Assembly: GCF_020177375.1 (NCBI RefSeq)
Contig: NZ_JAIWHV010000001.1
Location: 682,001-746,000, forward strand
Direction: 5' to 3'
DNA from: Saliphagus infecundisoli
GTDB taxonomy: Archaea > Halobacteriota > Halobacteria > Halobacteriales > Natrialbaceae
DNA length: 64,000 nucleotides
How positions within the stretch are numbered: the stretch's first letter is position 1; the number at the start of each line of letters is the position of its first letter. Position numbers and translations under genes: made by a program. Shown piece after piece: positions 9,720 through 17,528 of the stretch. The notes beneath the pieces are model-generated. The model saw only the letters and a list, made by a program, of their open reading frames with translations, searched no databases and was not told where the DNA came from.

Positions 9720-11247
9720 AACGCCCGACTGGCCGACGACCGATCCCGTCGCCCATCGCCGGGAGGCGACCCCGAACCGGACGGCGCTCACGGACGCGGC
9801 GGGGGAGTCCTGGGACTACCGCGAGTACGACCGACGGGTCGAGACACTCCGGCGCTCGCCCGCCCTCGATCCGGGGGCGCGGATCGCCGTCCTGCTCCCC
9901 GCACGGCCCGCGTTCGCCCTCCTCCCGTTCGCGGCGATGCGGGCCGGCGCCTCCCTCGTTCTCCTCCCGACCCGGGAGACGGTTCCCGAACTCGCGGCCA
10001 AGGCCCATCGCGCGGGGGTCGACGCGGTCGTCTGCGGGGACTCGACCGAGGAGACGTCCGTCGATCTCGCCGAGAGCGCGGGGGTCCCGGCGTACTCCGT
10101 CGACGAGCCCACGAGGGCGACCGTCGAGGCGCTCACAACCGGTCCCGTCGCCGACGGTCCCCGAGACCGTCCACCGCTCGAGCCCGACCGGACCCTGCTG
10201 ATCGCCTTTACCTCGGGAACCGGCGGCGAGCCCAAAGGTGTCAGGCTCACCGCCGGCAACCTGCTCGCGAGCGCGCAGGCCTCGGCCTACCGGCTCGGGG
10301 TCGTCCCGGGTGATCGGTGGCTCTCGCCGCTCGCGATGTACCACGTCGGCGGGCTCGCGCCGGCGATCAGGTGCGCGCTGTACGGAACCACGGTCGTGAT
10401 CGACCGCGGGTTCGACGCCGACCGGACGCCGGAGGTGATCGACCGGGAGGGCGTGACCTGCCTCTCGCTCGTCCCGACGATGCTCCGCCGGCTGCTCGAG
10501 GCCGGCTGGACTCCCCCCGACTCCCTCAGATTCGTCCTGCTCGGGGGTGCGCCGGCGGCGCCGACGTTGCTCGAGCGCGCCGGGGACGCGGACGTCACCG
10601 TCTGTCCGACCTACGGGATGACCGAGGCCGCCTCCCAGGTCGCGACCGCGAGCCCCGCCGAGGACCCGCTCGCCCAGGGGGTCGGCCAGCCGCTTTACTC
10701 CGCGTCGGTCTCGATCGTCGGCCACGACGGCGAGCCCGTCGCGCCAGGGGAAGTCGGCGAGGTCGTCGTCGACGGGCCGATGGTGACTCCCGGCTATCTC
10801 GACGACGATCGAACGGAGGAGGCGTTCGGTCCCCGCGGGCTCGCGACGGGCGACGTGGGAACCCGCGACGCCGAGGGCTACCTCCGGATCGCGGGTCGGC
10901 GAAGCGACCGGATCGTCACCGGCGGGGAGAACGTCGATCCCGGCGAGGTGAGCCGGGTCCTCGAAGCGCATTCAGCGGTCGCGGAAGCGGCGGTCGTCGG
11001 CCTCGCCGACCCGGAGTGGAGCGAGCGCGTCGGGGCGCTGATCGTCCCCCGCGGCGAGGCGCCGACCTCCGGCGAACTCTGCGAGCACTACGAGGATCGG
11101 CTTGCGGGGTTCAAGCACCCGCGGACGGTCGTGTTCGCCGATTCGCTCCCCCGGACGGCGTCCGGAACCGTCGACCGGGAGGCCGTCCGCGATCGCCTCG
11201 AGAGCGCCGGGACGCGGCCCGAAGAGGAGTTCGGGGACGGGAGTTAA
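9712..11247 (+). CDS. menE: o-succinylbenzoate-CoA ligase MenE
   Basis: The 511-residue acyl-adenylate-forming enzyme activates o-succinylbenzoate with ATP and CoA. The P-loop-like motif FTSGTGGEPKGV lies near 165-176, YGMTEAASQ near 302 and the hinge segment AGRRSDRIVTGGENVDPGE near 393. A catalytic Lys is available in the C-terminal region (DRLAGFKHPRTVVFADSLPR). The ATG at 9712 lies inside the end of menC (8-nt overlap). The GTG at 9703 is an alternative. It is the last men gene of the run menA-menC-menE, which is clearly one operon. Confidence 0.92.
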   Translation: MRKTPDWPTTDPVAHRREATPNRTALTDAAGESWDYREYDRRVETLRRSPALDPGARIAVLLPARPAFALLPFAAMRAGASLVLLPTRETVPELAAKAHRAGVDAVVCGDSTEETSVDLAESAGVPAYSVDEPTRATVEALTTGPVADGPRDRPPLEPDRTLLIAFTSGTGGEPKGVRLTAGNLLASAQASAYRLGVVPGDRWLSPLAMYHVGGLAPAIRCALYGTTVVIDRGFDADRTPEVIDREGVTCLSLVPTMLRRLLEAGWTPPDSLRFVLLGGAPAAPTLLERAGDADVTVCPTYGMTEAASQVATASPAEDPLAQGVGQPLYSASVSIVGHDGEPVAPGEVGEVVVDGPMVTPGYLDDDRTEEAFGPRGLATGDVGTRDAEGYLRIAGRRSDRIVTGGENVDPGEVSRVLEAHSAVAEAAVVGLADPEWSERVGALIVPRGEAPTSGELCEHYEDRLAGFKHPRTVVFADSLPRTASGTVDREAVRDRLESAGTRPEEEFGDGS

Positions 11248-11272
11248 GCCCCGCGGCCCCCTCTCTCCGGTC

Positions 11273-12070
11273 GTGTGTACGCTCGTCCTCGCCTGGCACT
11301 GTTTCGACGGGACGCCGATCGCCGTCGCCGCGAACCGCGACGAGGCGGCCGATCGGCCCTCCGACCCCCCAGGGGAGTTCGCCGCGGGCGTCCTCGCGCC
11401 CCGCGATCTGGAGGCCGGGGGGACCTGGATCGGCGTCACCCGAGGGGGACTCGTGGCGGCGATCACCAACCGCTGGACCGACCGCGAGGTCGCCGGAGAC
11501 CGGTCCCGGGGCCTGCTCGTCGCCGACGTCCTCGACTGTGAATCGGCCGATGAGGCGATTGACCTCGTCTCTCGAGAGACCGACCGCCATGAGTACGACG
11601 CGTTCAACCTCACGATCGCCGACCGGGAGCGGGCGGTCGTCGCAGAGTGGGACGGGGAGCTCTCGATCACCGACCTCTCGCCGGGCGTCCACGTCGTCGT
11701 CAACGTCGCCGTCGACGACCGGCTCTCGATTCCCGAGCGCCGGGCGGAGGTCGGGCGACAGCAGGCCGAGAACGCCCGGCGGGTTCGACGGGAACTCACC
11801 GTGGGAGAGAACGAGGGGGTCGAGGGATGGCTCGACCGCGCGGGCGACGTCCTCTCGAACCACGAGTACGGCGTCTGTGTCCACGGCGACGGCTTCGGGA
11901 CCCGGTCGTCGTCGCTGCTTGCCGTCGGCGAGGGTGCTCGGTATCTGTTCGCTGACGGACCGCCGTGTCGGACGGCTTACGAGCGGGTCGACGGCGCGGT
12001 CGAGTGGGGCGACGACGTGCGGCCGGACACGCGGACGGACGCCGAGGGCGACCGCGAGGGCCAGGTTTAA
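11273..12070 (+). CDS. NRDE-family (TANGO2-like) protein
   Basis: The 265-residue protein starts MCTLVLAWH, then AVAANRDEAADRP containing the NRDE signature at about 20-23. Family members share a Cys at position 2 and an Ntn-hydrolase-like core; eukaryotic TANGO2 is linked to haem and lipid handling, and the biochemical activity is not settled. Other family marks are GGTWIGVTRGGLVAAITNR near 44 and NHEYGVCVHG near 201. I chose the GTG at 11273 because it puts Cys directly after the initiator. It lies 25 bp after menE and may be co-transcribed. Confidence 0.82.
   Translation: MCTLVLAWHCFDGTPIAVAANRDEAADRPSDPPGEFAAGVLAPRDLEAGGTWIGVTRGGLVAAITNRWTDREVAGDRSRGLLVADVLDCESADEAIDLVSRETDRHEYDAFNLTIADRERAVVAEWDGELSITDLSPGVHVVVNVAVDDRLSIPERRAEVGRQQAENARRVRRELTVGENEGVEGWLDRAGDVLSNHEYGVCVHGDGFGTRSSSLLAVGEGARYLFADGPPCRTAYERVDGAVEWGDDVRPDTRTDAEGDREGQV
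12065..12070 (+). promoter_or_regulatory. TATA-like element before mini-ORF/HTH pair
   Basis: The sequence TTTAAG lies 25-30 bp upstream of the ATG at 12095, where an archaeal TATA box belongs if the transcript begins at that ATG. It overlaps the last codons of the NRDE gene. Confidence 0.4.
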
Positions 12071-12094
12071 GCGGATCGCGGTCCGTCTCCCCGT

Positions 12095-12148
12095 ATGGAC
12101 GAACCCCTGTGGATAGGCCGAGCCACGTCGGTCGGGTGGTCGCCGTGA
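12095..12148 (+). CDS. Possible 17-residue leader ORF overlapping the HTH gene start
   Basis: An ATG at 12095 opens a 17-codon frame (MDEPLWIGRATSVGWSP). Its TGA overlaps the GTG at 12145 as GTGA, the same 4-nt coupling used between other genes here. A TATA-like TTTAAG sits 25-30 bp upstream, so a leaderless transcript would begin at this ATG. It could be a short leader peptide, or the mRNA may simply be read from the inner GTG. There is no homology I can recognise. Confidence 0.35.
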   Translation: MDEPLWIGRATSVGWSP

Positions 12149-12495
12149 GCGTCTCGGAGATCGAATCCGAACTCTCCGAGGACGAACGCGCCGGCCTCGC
12201 GCTCGTCCGGGAGTCGGGCGGGATTCACCAGAGCGACTTCTGGAAGGAACTCGAGGTCTCCTCGCGGAAGGGGAGCCGGATCGCCGAGTCGCTGGTCGAG
12301 AAGGAACTCGTCGACCGCGAGGAGGCGGTCTACGGCGGTCACAACACCTACTACATCACGCCGACCGCAGAGGACCTCGATTTCACGCTGCTGATGGCCG
12401 GCGACATGCTCTCGCCCTTTATCGGCGAAGAGGAGGTCGATCCCAACAGCGACGCCTTCTCTCAGTGGATCATGAACCTCGCCTACGAGGACTAG
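12145..12495 (+). CDS. Small winged-HTH regulator
   Basis: The 116-residue protein reads VSVSEIESELSEDERAGLALV, then a helix-turn-helix (GGIHQSDFWKELEVSSRKGSR) and a wing with NTYYITP. This matches short MarR/IclR-like winged-helix proteins common in haloarchaea. The C-terminal tail (LLMAGDMLSPFIGEEEVDP) has no known domain. The start is GTG 12145, overlapping a mini-ORF stop; GTG 12136 is the alternative. The stop shares the palindrome CTAG with the convergent AIM24-like gene. DNA targets are unknown. Confidence 0.7.
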   Translation: MSVSEIESELSEDERAGLALVRESGGIHQSDFWKELEVSSRKGSRIAESLVEKELVDREEAVYGGHNTYYITPTAEDLDFTLLMAGDMLSPFIGEEEVDPNSDAFSQWIMNLAYED

Positions 12496-13172
12496 CTCTC
12501 GCCGCCGGACGACAGCTTCGGCTCCAGCCGGTCGACCAGCCCATCGAGGTCCCGCGTCTGGTACCAGACCGAGCCGGGTCCGGTGAAGTCGAAGACCAGC
12601 CCCTCGCCGCTGAACAGCGTCGATTTCAGCCCGCCGACCCGCCGGGTCGAGGAGTCGACGCCGTCCTCCCAGGCGACGAGGTGCTCGTTGTCGAGCGTGT
12701 ACGTCTCGCCGGCCTCGAGGTCGAGGCGCTCGAGCCCGCCGTAGGCGTCGAGGAAGGCCGTGCCGGTTCCCTTCAGTGCCAGCGGCGTCAGGCTCGCGCC
12801 CCCGAGCATCGACGTGAGGCCGCCGAGCTCGGAGTCGATGTCGATGCCCTCGGTCGCCGCGAGGAAGGCGCCGTCGACACTGTACAGCGTCTCGTCGGCG
12901 AGTTCGTACGCGAAGACGTCCCCGGGCGTCGGCGGGGCGAACGTCACCCGTCCGGGCTCGTCCTCGGCGACGAACCGGTTGGCGACCATCGACTCCCCGC
13001 CCAGCATCGACTTCGCGGAACTGACGAGCCCGTCGCGGCTGCTCGTCGTCTCGATCGTGACCGTCGAGGAGTGGCCCACCATCGCGCCCGGTTCGGCGAC
13101 GATCGCCTCGCCCGGGTCGAGATCGACGACGAGGTGGCTGTACGACGGGCGGTGAGTGAATTGCGTGTCCAT
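12492..13172 (-). CDS. AIM24 / TIGR00266 family protein
   Basis: The 226-residue protein belongs to the AIM24 (TIGR00266) beta-helix family. It has the expected blocks: FTHRPSYSHLVVDLDPGEAIVAEPGAM at the N-terminus (interrupted quotations: the Ser-Tyr-Ser motif lies at 9-11), GGLTSMLGGASL near 126, and the tail segment LKSTLFSGEGLVFDFTGPG. Function is unknown in archaea; in yeast mitochondria Aim24 helps membrane organisation. It is a single gene, convergent with the HTH gene with overlapping stops. Confidence 0.85.
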   Translation of the reverse strand: MDTQFTHRPSYSHLVVDLDPGEAIVAEPGAMVGHSSTVTIETTSSRDGLVSSAKSMLGGESMVANRFVAEDEPGRVTFAPPTPGDVFAYELADETLYSVDGAFLAATEGIDIDSELGGLTSMLGGASLTPLALKGTGTAFLDAYGGLERLDLEAGETYTLDNEHLVAWEDGVDSSTRRVGGLKSTLFSGEGLVFDFTGPGSVWYQTRDLDGLVDRLEPKLSSGGES

Positions 13173-13236
13173 GAGTCCCTCGTTTCCGGGATCATATCAC
13201 TGCAGGAAAACTCTTGTGGCGCCGGCAGGTCGCCGG

Positions 13237-14502
13237 CTACGCCAGCGCGCTCGCCGCCCGGATCAGCCGCCGCTCGCCGAAGGCGGGGCCGATGAGCTGG
13301 AGACCGACGGGAAGGCCGTCGGTTTCGCCCGCGGGCACGGAGATGGCGGGCAAGTCGGCCAGATTGACCGGGACGGTGTTCGCGTCGGCGAGGTACATCT
13401 GGAGGGGATCGTCGAGACTCTCGCCGAGTTCGAACGGCGGGACGGGCATCGTCGGGCTGGCCAGCACGTCGGCCTCCTCGAGGGCCGAATCGAAGTCCTG
13501 CTTGACCCACGCGCGGGCGTCCTGGGCCTTCGCGTAGTACTTGTCGTGGTAGCCCGCCGAGAGCGCGTACGTCCCTAGGAGGATCCGGCGTTTGACCTCC
13601 TCGCCGAACCCCTCCTCGCGGGTCCGCCCGAACGCCTCGTTCCAGTTGCCCTCCGCCTCCGCGCTATGGCCGTACCGGACCCCGTCGAACCGCGCGAGGT
13701 TTGAGGAGGCTTCCGAGGTCGCGATCACGTAGTAGGCCTCGACGGCGTGTTCGATCGAGGGAAGACTCACCTCGCGGGTCTCGGCGCCCCGGTCCTCGAG
13801 TTCCCCTAACGCCGCCCTCGTGGTCTCGACGACCCCCTCGTCGGCGCCCTCGAACAGCTCCGTCGGAACGCCGATCGTGAGCCCCTCTACGTCGCCGGTG
13901 GCGGCGTCGGCGTAGCTCGAGTCGTCGCCCTCGGTTCGGGTAGTTGCATCCCGATCATCGCTTCCGGCGATGACGTCGAGCAAGGCCGCCGCGTCCGCGA
14001 CGGTCTCGCCGAACGGGCCGATCTGTTCCAAACTATTCGCGTAGGCGACGAGGCCATAGCGCGAGACGAGTCCGTAGGTGGGCTTGATGCCGACGACGCC
14101 ACAGAACGCGGCGGGACACCGGACCGATCCCCCGGTGTCCGAACCCAGCGCGAGGTCGGCCTCGCCGGCGGCGACCGCCGCCGCCGATCCGCCCGAGGAG
14201 CCCCCCGGAACTCTTCCGGGTGCGACCGGGTTCTCGGTCGGGCCGAAGTGGGAGGTTTCGGTCGTCGAGCCCATCCCGAACTCGTCCATGTTGGTCTTGC
14301 CGACGACCGTCGCGCCCGCTTCCTTCAGTCGGGAGACGACCGTCGCGTCGTACGGTGGGACGTACTCCGCCAGCATTCGCGAGCCACAGGTCGTCCGAAC
14401 GCCCGCAGTCGAGATGTTGTCCTTGACGGCGACCGTCCGTCCGGCGAGGGGTCCCTCGTCGCGTCCCTCGATCCGTTCTTCGGTGATGAACGCGTCGCTC
14501 AT
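13237..14502 (-). CDS. gatA: Glu-tRNA(Gln)/Asp-tRNA(Asn) amidotransferase subunit A
   Basis: The 421-residue amidase-signature enzyme liberates ammonia from glutamine for transamidation of misacylated tRNA. The catalytic Lys is K27 in TVAVKDNIS. The Gly/Ser-rich motif with the second and third catalytic residues spans PGGSSGGSAAAVAAG and LGSDTGGSVRCPA near 98-128. It is about 50 residues shorter at the N-terminus than bacterial GatA, as is usual for haloarchaea. It overlaps gatC by 4 nt (ATGA). gatB is not in this window. Confidence 0.93.
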   Translation of the reverse strand: MSDAFITEERIEGRDEGPLAGRTVAVKDNISTAGVRTTCGSRMLAEYVPPYDATVVSRLKEAGATVVGKTNMDEFGMGSTTETSHFGPTENPVAPGRVPGGSSGGSAAAVAAGEADLALGSDTGGSVRCPAAFCGVVGIKPTYGLVSRYGLVAYANSLEQIGPFGETVADAAALLDVIAGSDDRDATTRTEGDDSSYADAATGDVEGLTIGVPTELFEGADEGVVETTRAALGELEDRGAETREVSLPSIEHAVEAYYVIATSEASSNLARFDGVRYGHSAEAEGNWNEAFGRTREEGFGEEVKRRILLGTYALSAGYHDKYYAKAQDARAWVKQDFDSALEEADVLASPTMPVPPFELGESLDDPLQMYLADANTVPVNLADLPAISVPAGETDGLPVGLQLIGPAFGERRLIRAASALA

Positions 14503-14777
14503 GAGACGTTGGGCCCCTTGAAGTAGCCCTCCTCGGTCTCGGGGGCGTTCTCTAAGGCCCGCTCGCGCTCCAAGGGGTCCCGGCTCTCGTCGGGGCGCAT
14601 CACGTTCGTGAGGTCGGCCTCGCGATCGACTTCGGGTACTTCGTCCAAGGTCTCGAAGGCCGCGAGGATCTCGCCGAACTGGCCGGTAAAGGCCTCGACC
14701 TCGTCCTCTGCGAGGTCGATCCGGGCGAGTTCGGCGACGTGGCGGACCTCCTCGGGGGAGACGGCGTCGTCGCTCAT
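14499..14777 (-). CDS. gatC: Amidotransferase subunit C
   Basis: The 92-residue protein is the small GatC subunit that stabilises GatA in the tRNA-dependent amidotransferase. Typical pieces are VSPEEVRHVAELARIDLAEDE at residues 6-26 (the family's N-terminal helix), FETLDEVPEVD near 42, and the end EGYFKGPNVS, which matches the FKVP-like tail that wraps GatA. The ATG at 14777 was preferred over upstream in-frame codons because the family starts here. It is first in a two-gene operon, divergent from purM. Confidence 0.9.
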   Translation of the reverse strand: MSDDAVSPEEVRHVAELARIDLAEDEVEAFTGQFGEILAAFETLDEVPEVDREADLTNVMRPDESRDPLERERALENAPETEEGYFKGPNVS

Positions 14778-14858
14778 GTTCACTCGCACTCTCGGACCGG
14801 GAGTAAGGGTTTCGATCCGACCGGTGGGCTTTTGCCCGTTCCCGCTGCTCGTCGGCAC

Positions 14859-15851
14859 ATGACCGGAAGCGACGGCGGCGACGGAGACTCGCTGACCTAC
14901 GCCGAGGCCGGGGTCGACATCGGGGACAGCGAGGACGCGACCGCGGCGCTGCTCGCGGCGTTCGGCAGCGACCTCACCACCGAGTACGCCGGCCTGCTCG
15001 ACATCGGCGACCGCTACCTCGCGCTGGCGACCGACGGCGTCGGCACCAAACTGATGGTCGCCGACGCACTCGAGGAGTTCTCGACGATCGGGATCGACTG
15101 CATCGCGATGAACGCAAACGACCTCGTCGCCGCGGGCGTCACCCCCGTCGCGTTCGTCGACTACCTCGCGGTTGACGAGCCCGACGACCGGCTGGCACGC
15201 GAAATCGGCGAGGGGCTCGCGGTCGGCCTCGAACGGGCCGACCTCACGCTGCTGGGCGGCGAGACGGCGGTGATGCCCGAAGTCGTCTCCGGGTTCGACC
15301 TCGCGGGGACCTGTGCCGGTCTCGCCGGGAAGGGGGAGGTCATAGACGGCGACGCCGAGGTCGGCGACGCGCTCGTGGGCGTGCCCTCCAGCGGGATCCA
15401 CTCGAACGGGCTCACGCTCGCCCGCGAGGCCGTGACCCGCGACCACGAGTACGGCGACGAGTTCCCGCTCGACCCCGAGGTGACCATCGGCGAGGAACTG
15501 CTCCGGCCGACCCGGATCTACACCGATCTGCTCGAGCCGATGGGCTCTCACGAGATCCACGCCGCGGCCCACGTCACCGGCGGGGGCTGGACGAATCTCC
15601 TCCGGATGGGCGAGCGCCGGTACGTCATCGAGGACCCGCTTCCCGCCCAGCCTATCTTCGAGTTCGTCCAGCAGGAGGGCTCGGTCTCCGCCGAGGAGAT
15701 GTACCGGACGTTCAACATGGGGACGGGGTTCGTCCTCGCGCTCGCCCCCGAGGAGGCAGAATCCCTGGCCGCCGAAACCGACGGCCGGGTGATCGGCCGC
15801 GTCGCGGCGGGCGAGAGCGTCGAGATCCGTGGCCTGTCGCTGTCCGGATAG
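14859..15851 (+). CDS. purM: AIR synthetase (FGAM cyclo-ligase) PurM
   Basis: The 330-residue enzyme closes the imidazole ring of purines, turning FGAM into aminoimidazole ribotide with ATP. Family blocks are LTYAEAGVDI near 11, ATDGVGTKLMVA near 55, GIDCIAMNANDLVAAG (metal and substrate loop), LLGGETAVMPEV near 130 and the C-terminal HVTGGGWTNLLRM and FNMGTGFVL. The ATG at 14859 is 81 bp from the divergent gatC start, leaving space for two back-to-back promoters. Confidence 0.93.
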   Translation: MTGSDGGDGDSLTYAEAGVDIGDSEDATAALLAAFGSDLTTEYAGLLDIGDRYLALATDGVGTKLMVADALEEFSTIGIDCIAMNANDLVAAGVTPVAFVDYLAVDEPDDRLAREIGEGLAVGLERADLTLLGGETAVMPEVVSGFDLAGTCAGLAGKGEVIDGDAEVGDALVGVPSSGIHSNGLTLAREAVTRDHEYGDEFPLDPEVTIGEELLRPTRIYTDLLEPMGSHEIHAAAHVTGGGWTNLLRMGERRYVIEDPLPAQPIFEFVQQEGSVSAEEMYRTFNMGTGFVLALAPEEAESLAAETDGRVIGRVAAGESVEIRGLSLSG

Positions 15852-15884
15852 GGCGACCTCACGGCAGGTCCGACGATCGCCCGG

Positions 15885-16382
15885 TCACTCCGCCGTCGCG
15901 TCCCGAATCGTCGAACGCTCCTCGTCGCTGTGGGCGATGAATCGGACGTCCGACAGCGTCCGGGGCTCGTACTCCCGGATCGTCTCGCCGATGATCGCCG
16001 CACCCTCCTCGAGGTCGAAGCTGGCGACGCCACAGCCCAGCGCGGGGATCACCAGCGACTCGCAGTCCCGGTCGTCCGCGGCCGCGATGGCGTTCCGGGT
16101 CGCCTCGCGGATGCTCTCGGCCGTCGCCTGCCCGTCCCCGTAGTGGGGCATCGCGGCGGCGTGGATCACGTAGTCGGCGTCGAGATCGTAAGCGCCGGTG
16201 ACCGCTACTTCGCCGAGATCCACGGGCCCGTTCTCCATCGCCTCCTCGTTGATCCGCCCGCCCGCGCCACGGCGGAGCGCGCCGGCCGCTCCGGGACCCA
16301 TCCGGAGGCTCGTTCCCGCAGCGTTGACCAGCGCGTCGGCGGACTGTGCGGCGATATCGCCCCGGATCACCTCGAACTCCAT
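15885..16382 (-). CDS. Macrodomain ADP-ribose hydrolase
   Basis: The 165-residue protein is a single macrodomain. It has the adenosine-binding start EVIRGDIAAQSADALVNAAG, the Gly-rich loop GPGAAGALRRGAG, VIHAAAMPHYGDG near 76, and the phosphate-loop VIPALGCGVASFDLEEGA near 120. Such proteins bind or cleave ADP-ribose, for example deacylating O-acetyl-ADP-ribose or removing ADP-ribose from proteins. Start ATG 16382 gives MEFEVIRGD, the usual family start. It lies 33 bp from the purM stop, convergent. Confidence 0.87.
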   Translation of the reverse strand: MEFEVIRGDIAAQSADALVNAAGTSLRMGPGAAGALRRGAGGRINEEAMENGPVDLGEVAVTGAYDLDADYVIHAAAMPHYGDGQATAESIREATRNAIAAADDRDCESLVIPALGCGVASFDLEEGAAIIGETIREYEPRTLSDVRFIAHSDEERSTIRDATAE

Positions 16383-16427
16383 GCGCGGGCGTACGGTCCG
16401 CCGCCCCAAAACGTTGGGTCGAAGGCG

Positions 16428-17396
16428 TCACTCGACGGCGACGACGTTCAGACCGTCGTCGAGTTCCAGGGCGACCTCGTCGCCGTCGATCGCGGTCGTC
16501 ACCCGCACGCGGGGCGGCTCCTCGGAGACCTGCTCGACGGCCGAGCCGCCGACCTCCAGGCGCCGGGCGATGTGATCCAGGTCGTTGAACCCGTACTGCA
16601 ACTCGAGGCCGTGTTCGTCACAGAAGGCGACGACGGCGGGGTGGTACTTCGCGACGGTTCCCAACGGTGCCTGGGCGAGTTCCTTGCAAACGGTACACCG
16701 AAGCCGGGCGACGATCCGGAGGTGTCGATCGCAGTTCCGACAGGGTCCCCCCGATTCGTGGTCCTCGCAGATCGCGAGCGACCGCTCGACAGGTCCGGAG
16801 CAGGTGGGACAGACCTCCTCAAGCATGCCGTATATCCGCTGATAGCTGTGGACCCACGCCGCGGCGTAGATCTCGCCCGCCGACCGGTTGGCGAGTCCCG
16901 CGGGGTCGAGAGAGAACTTGGCGAGGTGTCCCCTCGACCGATCGCCGGCATCCGTCCACAACCCCGCACACTCCGTACAGCGGACGTAGACCCAGCCGTC
17001 CTCGTAGGCGACCGCAACGGGTTCGCCACAGAGCTTGCAGGCCATATCGACCGCGGTCGACTCGAGCGTGGGTTCCTCGAGGCCCGTCCCCGCGATCACC
17101 GAGCGGACGAGCTTCAGCCCCGCCTGCGAGAGTTCGTAGCCGCCGTCGGTCGCCCGGACGAAGTGGTCCTCGAGACGATCGAGGTGGTAGTTGAACTGAC
17201 CGCTGTCGGCCGTCCCGACCCGGTCGCGAAGCTCCGAGAACCGGACGGTGACCTCCCCGAACGGATCGTATTCCTCCCACAGCGCGACCAGAATAGCCAG
17301 CCGCGTCTCGTTGCCGAGCAGTTCGAACGCCTCCGTCGCGTACGCCCCGGCGGATACCTCCTCGAGGGGCGAGTCGGACGAACCGGCATCGACCAT
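16428..17396 (-). CDS. ArsR-like winged-HTH protein with zinc-ribbon C-terminus
   Basis: The 322-residue protein combines an ArsR-type winged helix (about 20-95, LLGNETRLAILVALWEEY and GQFNYHLDRLEDHFV) with a Cys-rich C-terminal half. Zinc-binding pairs are CKLCGEP, CTECAGLW, CPTCSGP, PCRNCD and CTVCKEL. I recognise it as a haloarchaeal transcription factor type, probably with Pfam DUF7351 at the C-terminus. Start ATG 17396 lies 25-31 bp below the TATA-like element at 17421-17427 (minus strand), so the mRNA is likely leaderless. It is divergent from the iron-boxed small gene. Confidence 0.78.
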   Translation of the reverse strand: MVDAGSSDSPLEEVSAGAYATEAFELLGNETRLAILVALWEEYDPFGEVTVRFSELRDRVGTADSGQFNYHLDRLEDHFVRATDGGYELSQAGLKLVRSVIAGTGLEEPTLESTAVDMACKLCGEPVAVAYEDGWVYVRCTECAGLWTDAGDRSRGHLAKFSLDPAGLANRSAGEIYAAAWVHSYQRIYGMLEEVCPTCSGPVERSLAICEDHESGGPCRNCDRHLRIVARLRCTVCKELAQAPLGTVAKYHPAVVAFCDEHGLELQYGFNDLDHIARRLEVGGSAVEQVSEEPPRVRVTTAIDGDEVALELDDGLNVVAVE

Positions 17397-17420
17397 ACGG
17401 ATAGGCCGGCAACCGGCGAC

Positions 17421-17427
17421 ATAAAAC
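17421..17427 (-). promoter_or_regulatory. TATA box of the HTH/zinc-ribbon gene
   Basis: On the minus strand the sequence reads GGTTTTATG, ending 25 bp before the ATG at 17396. The spacing fits a leaderless haloarchaeal transcript. Confidence 0.5.
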
Positions 17428-17479
17428 CGGAGGCCCGCGGTCTCCGCTCCTCGCGCATGCCGGTCGCGGAAGGCACGTC

Positions 17480-17493
17480 TTAGGTAGACCAAA
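17480..17493. promoter_or_regulatory. Degenerate DtxR/Idr-type iron box (site 1)
   Basis: TTAGGTAGACCAAA matches the 14-nt core of the DtxR consensus (TTAGGTTAGCCTAA) at 10 of 14 positions. It lies just upstream of the TATA-like element at 17497-17504. With the perfect site at 17506-17519 it flanks that element. Regulation by an Idr/SirR-type repressor is inferred. Confidence 0.5.
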
Positions 17494-17496
17494 ACC

Positions 17497-17504
17497 CTTT
17501 TAGA
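17497..17504 (+). promoter_or_regulatory. TATA box of the iron-boxed small gene
   Basis: CTTTTAGA lies 25-32 bp upstream of the ATG at 17529, the standard distance for a leaderless start. It lies between the two iron-box-like sites. Confidence 0.5.
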
Positions 17505-17505
17505 T

Positions 17506-17519
17506 TTAGGCCCACCTAA
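17506..17519. promoter_or_regulatory. DtxR/Idr-type iron box (site 2, perfect palindrome)
   Basis: TTAGGCCCACCTAA has perfect TTAGG/CCTAA arms separated by 4 nt, the same geometry as the 14-nt core of the DtxR consensus. It occupies the space between the TATA-like element and the start codon at 17529, so a bound repressor should block initiation. Binding by an iron-dependent repressor is inferred from the motif. Confidence 0.65.
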
Positions 17520-17528
17520 CCTCTCGTG

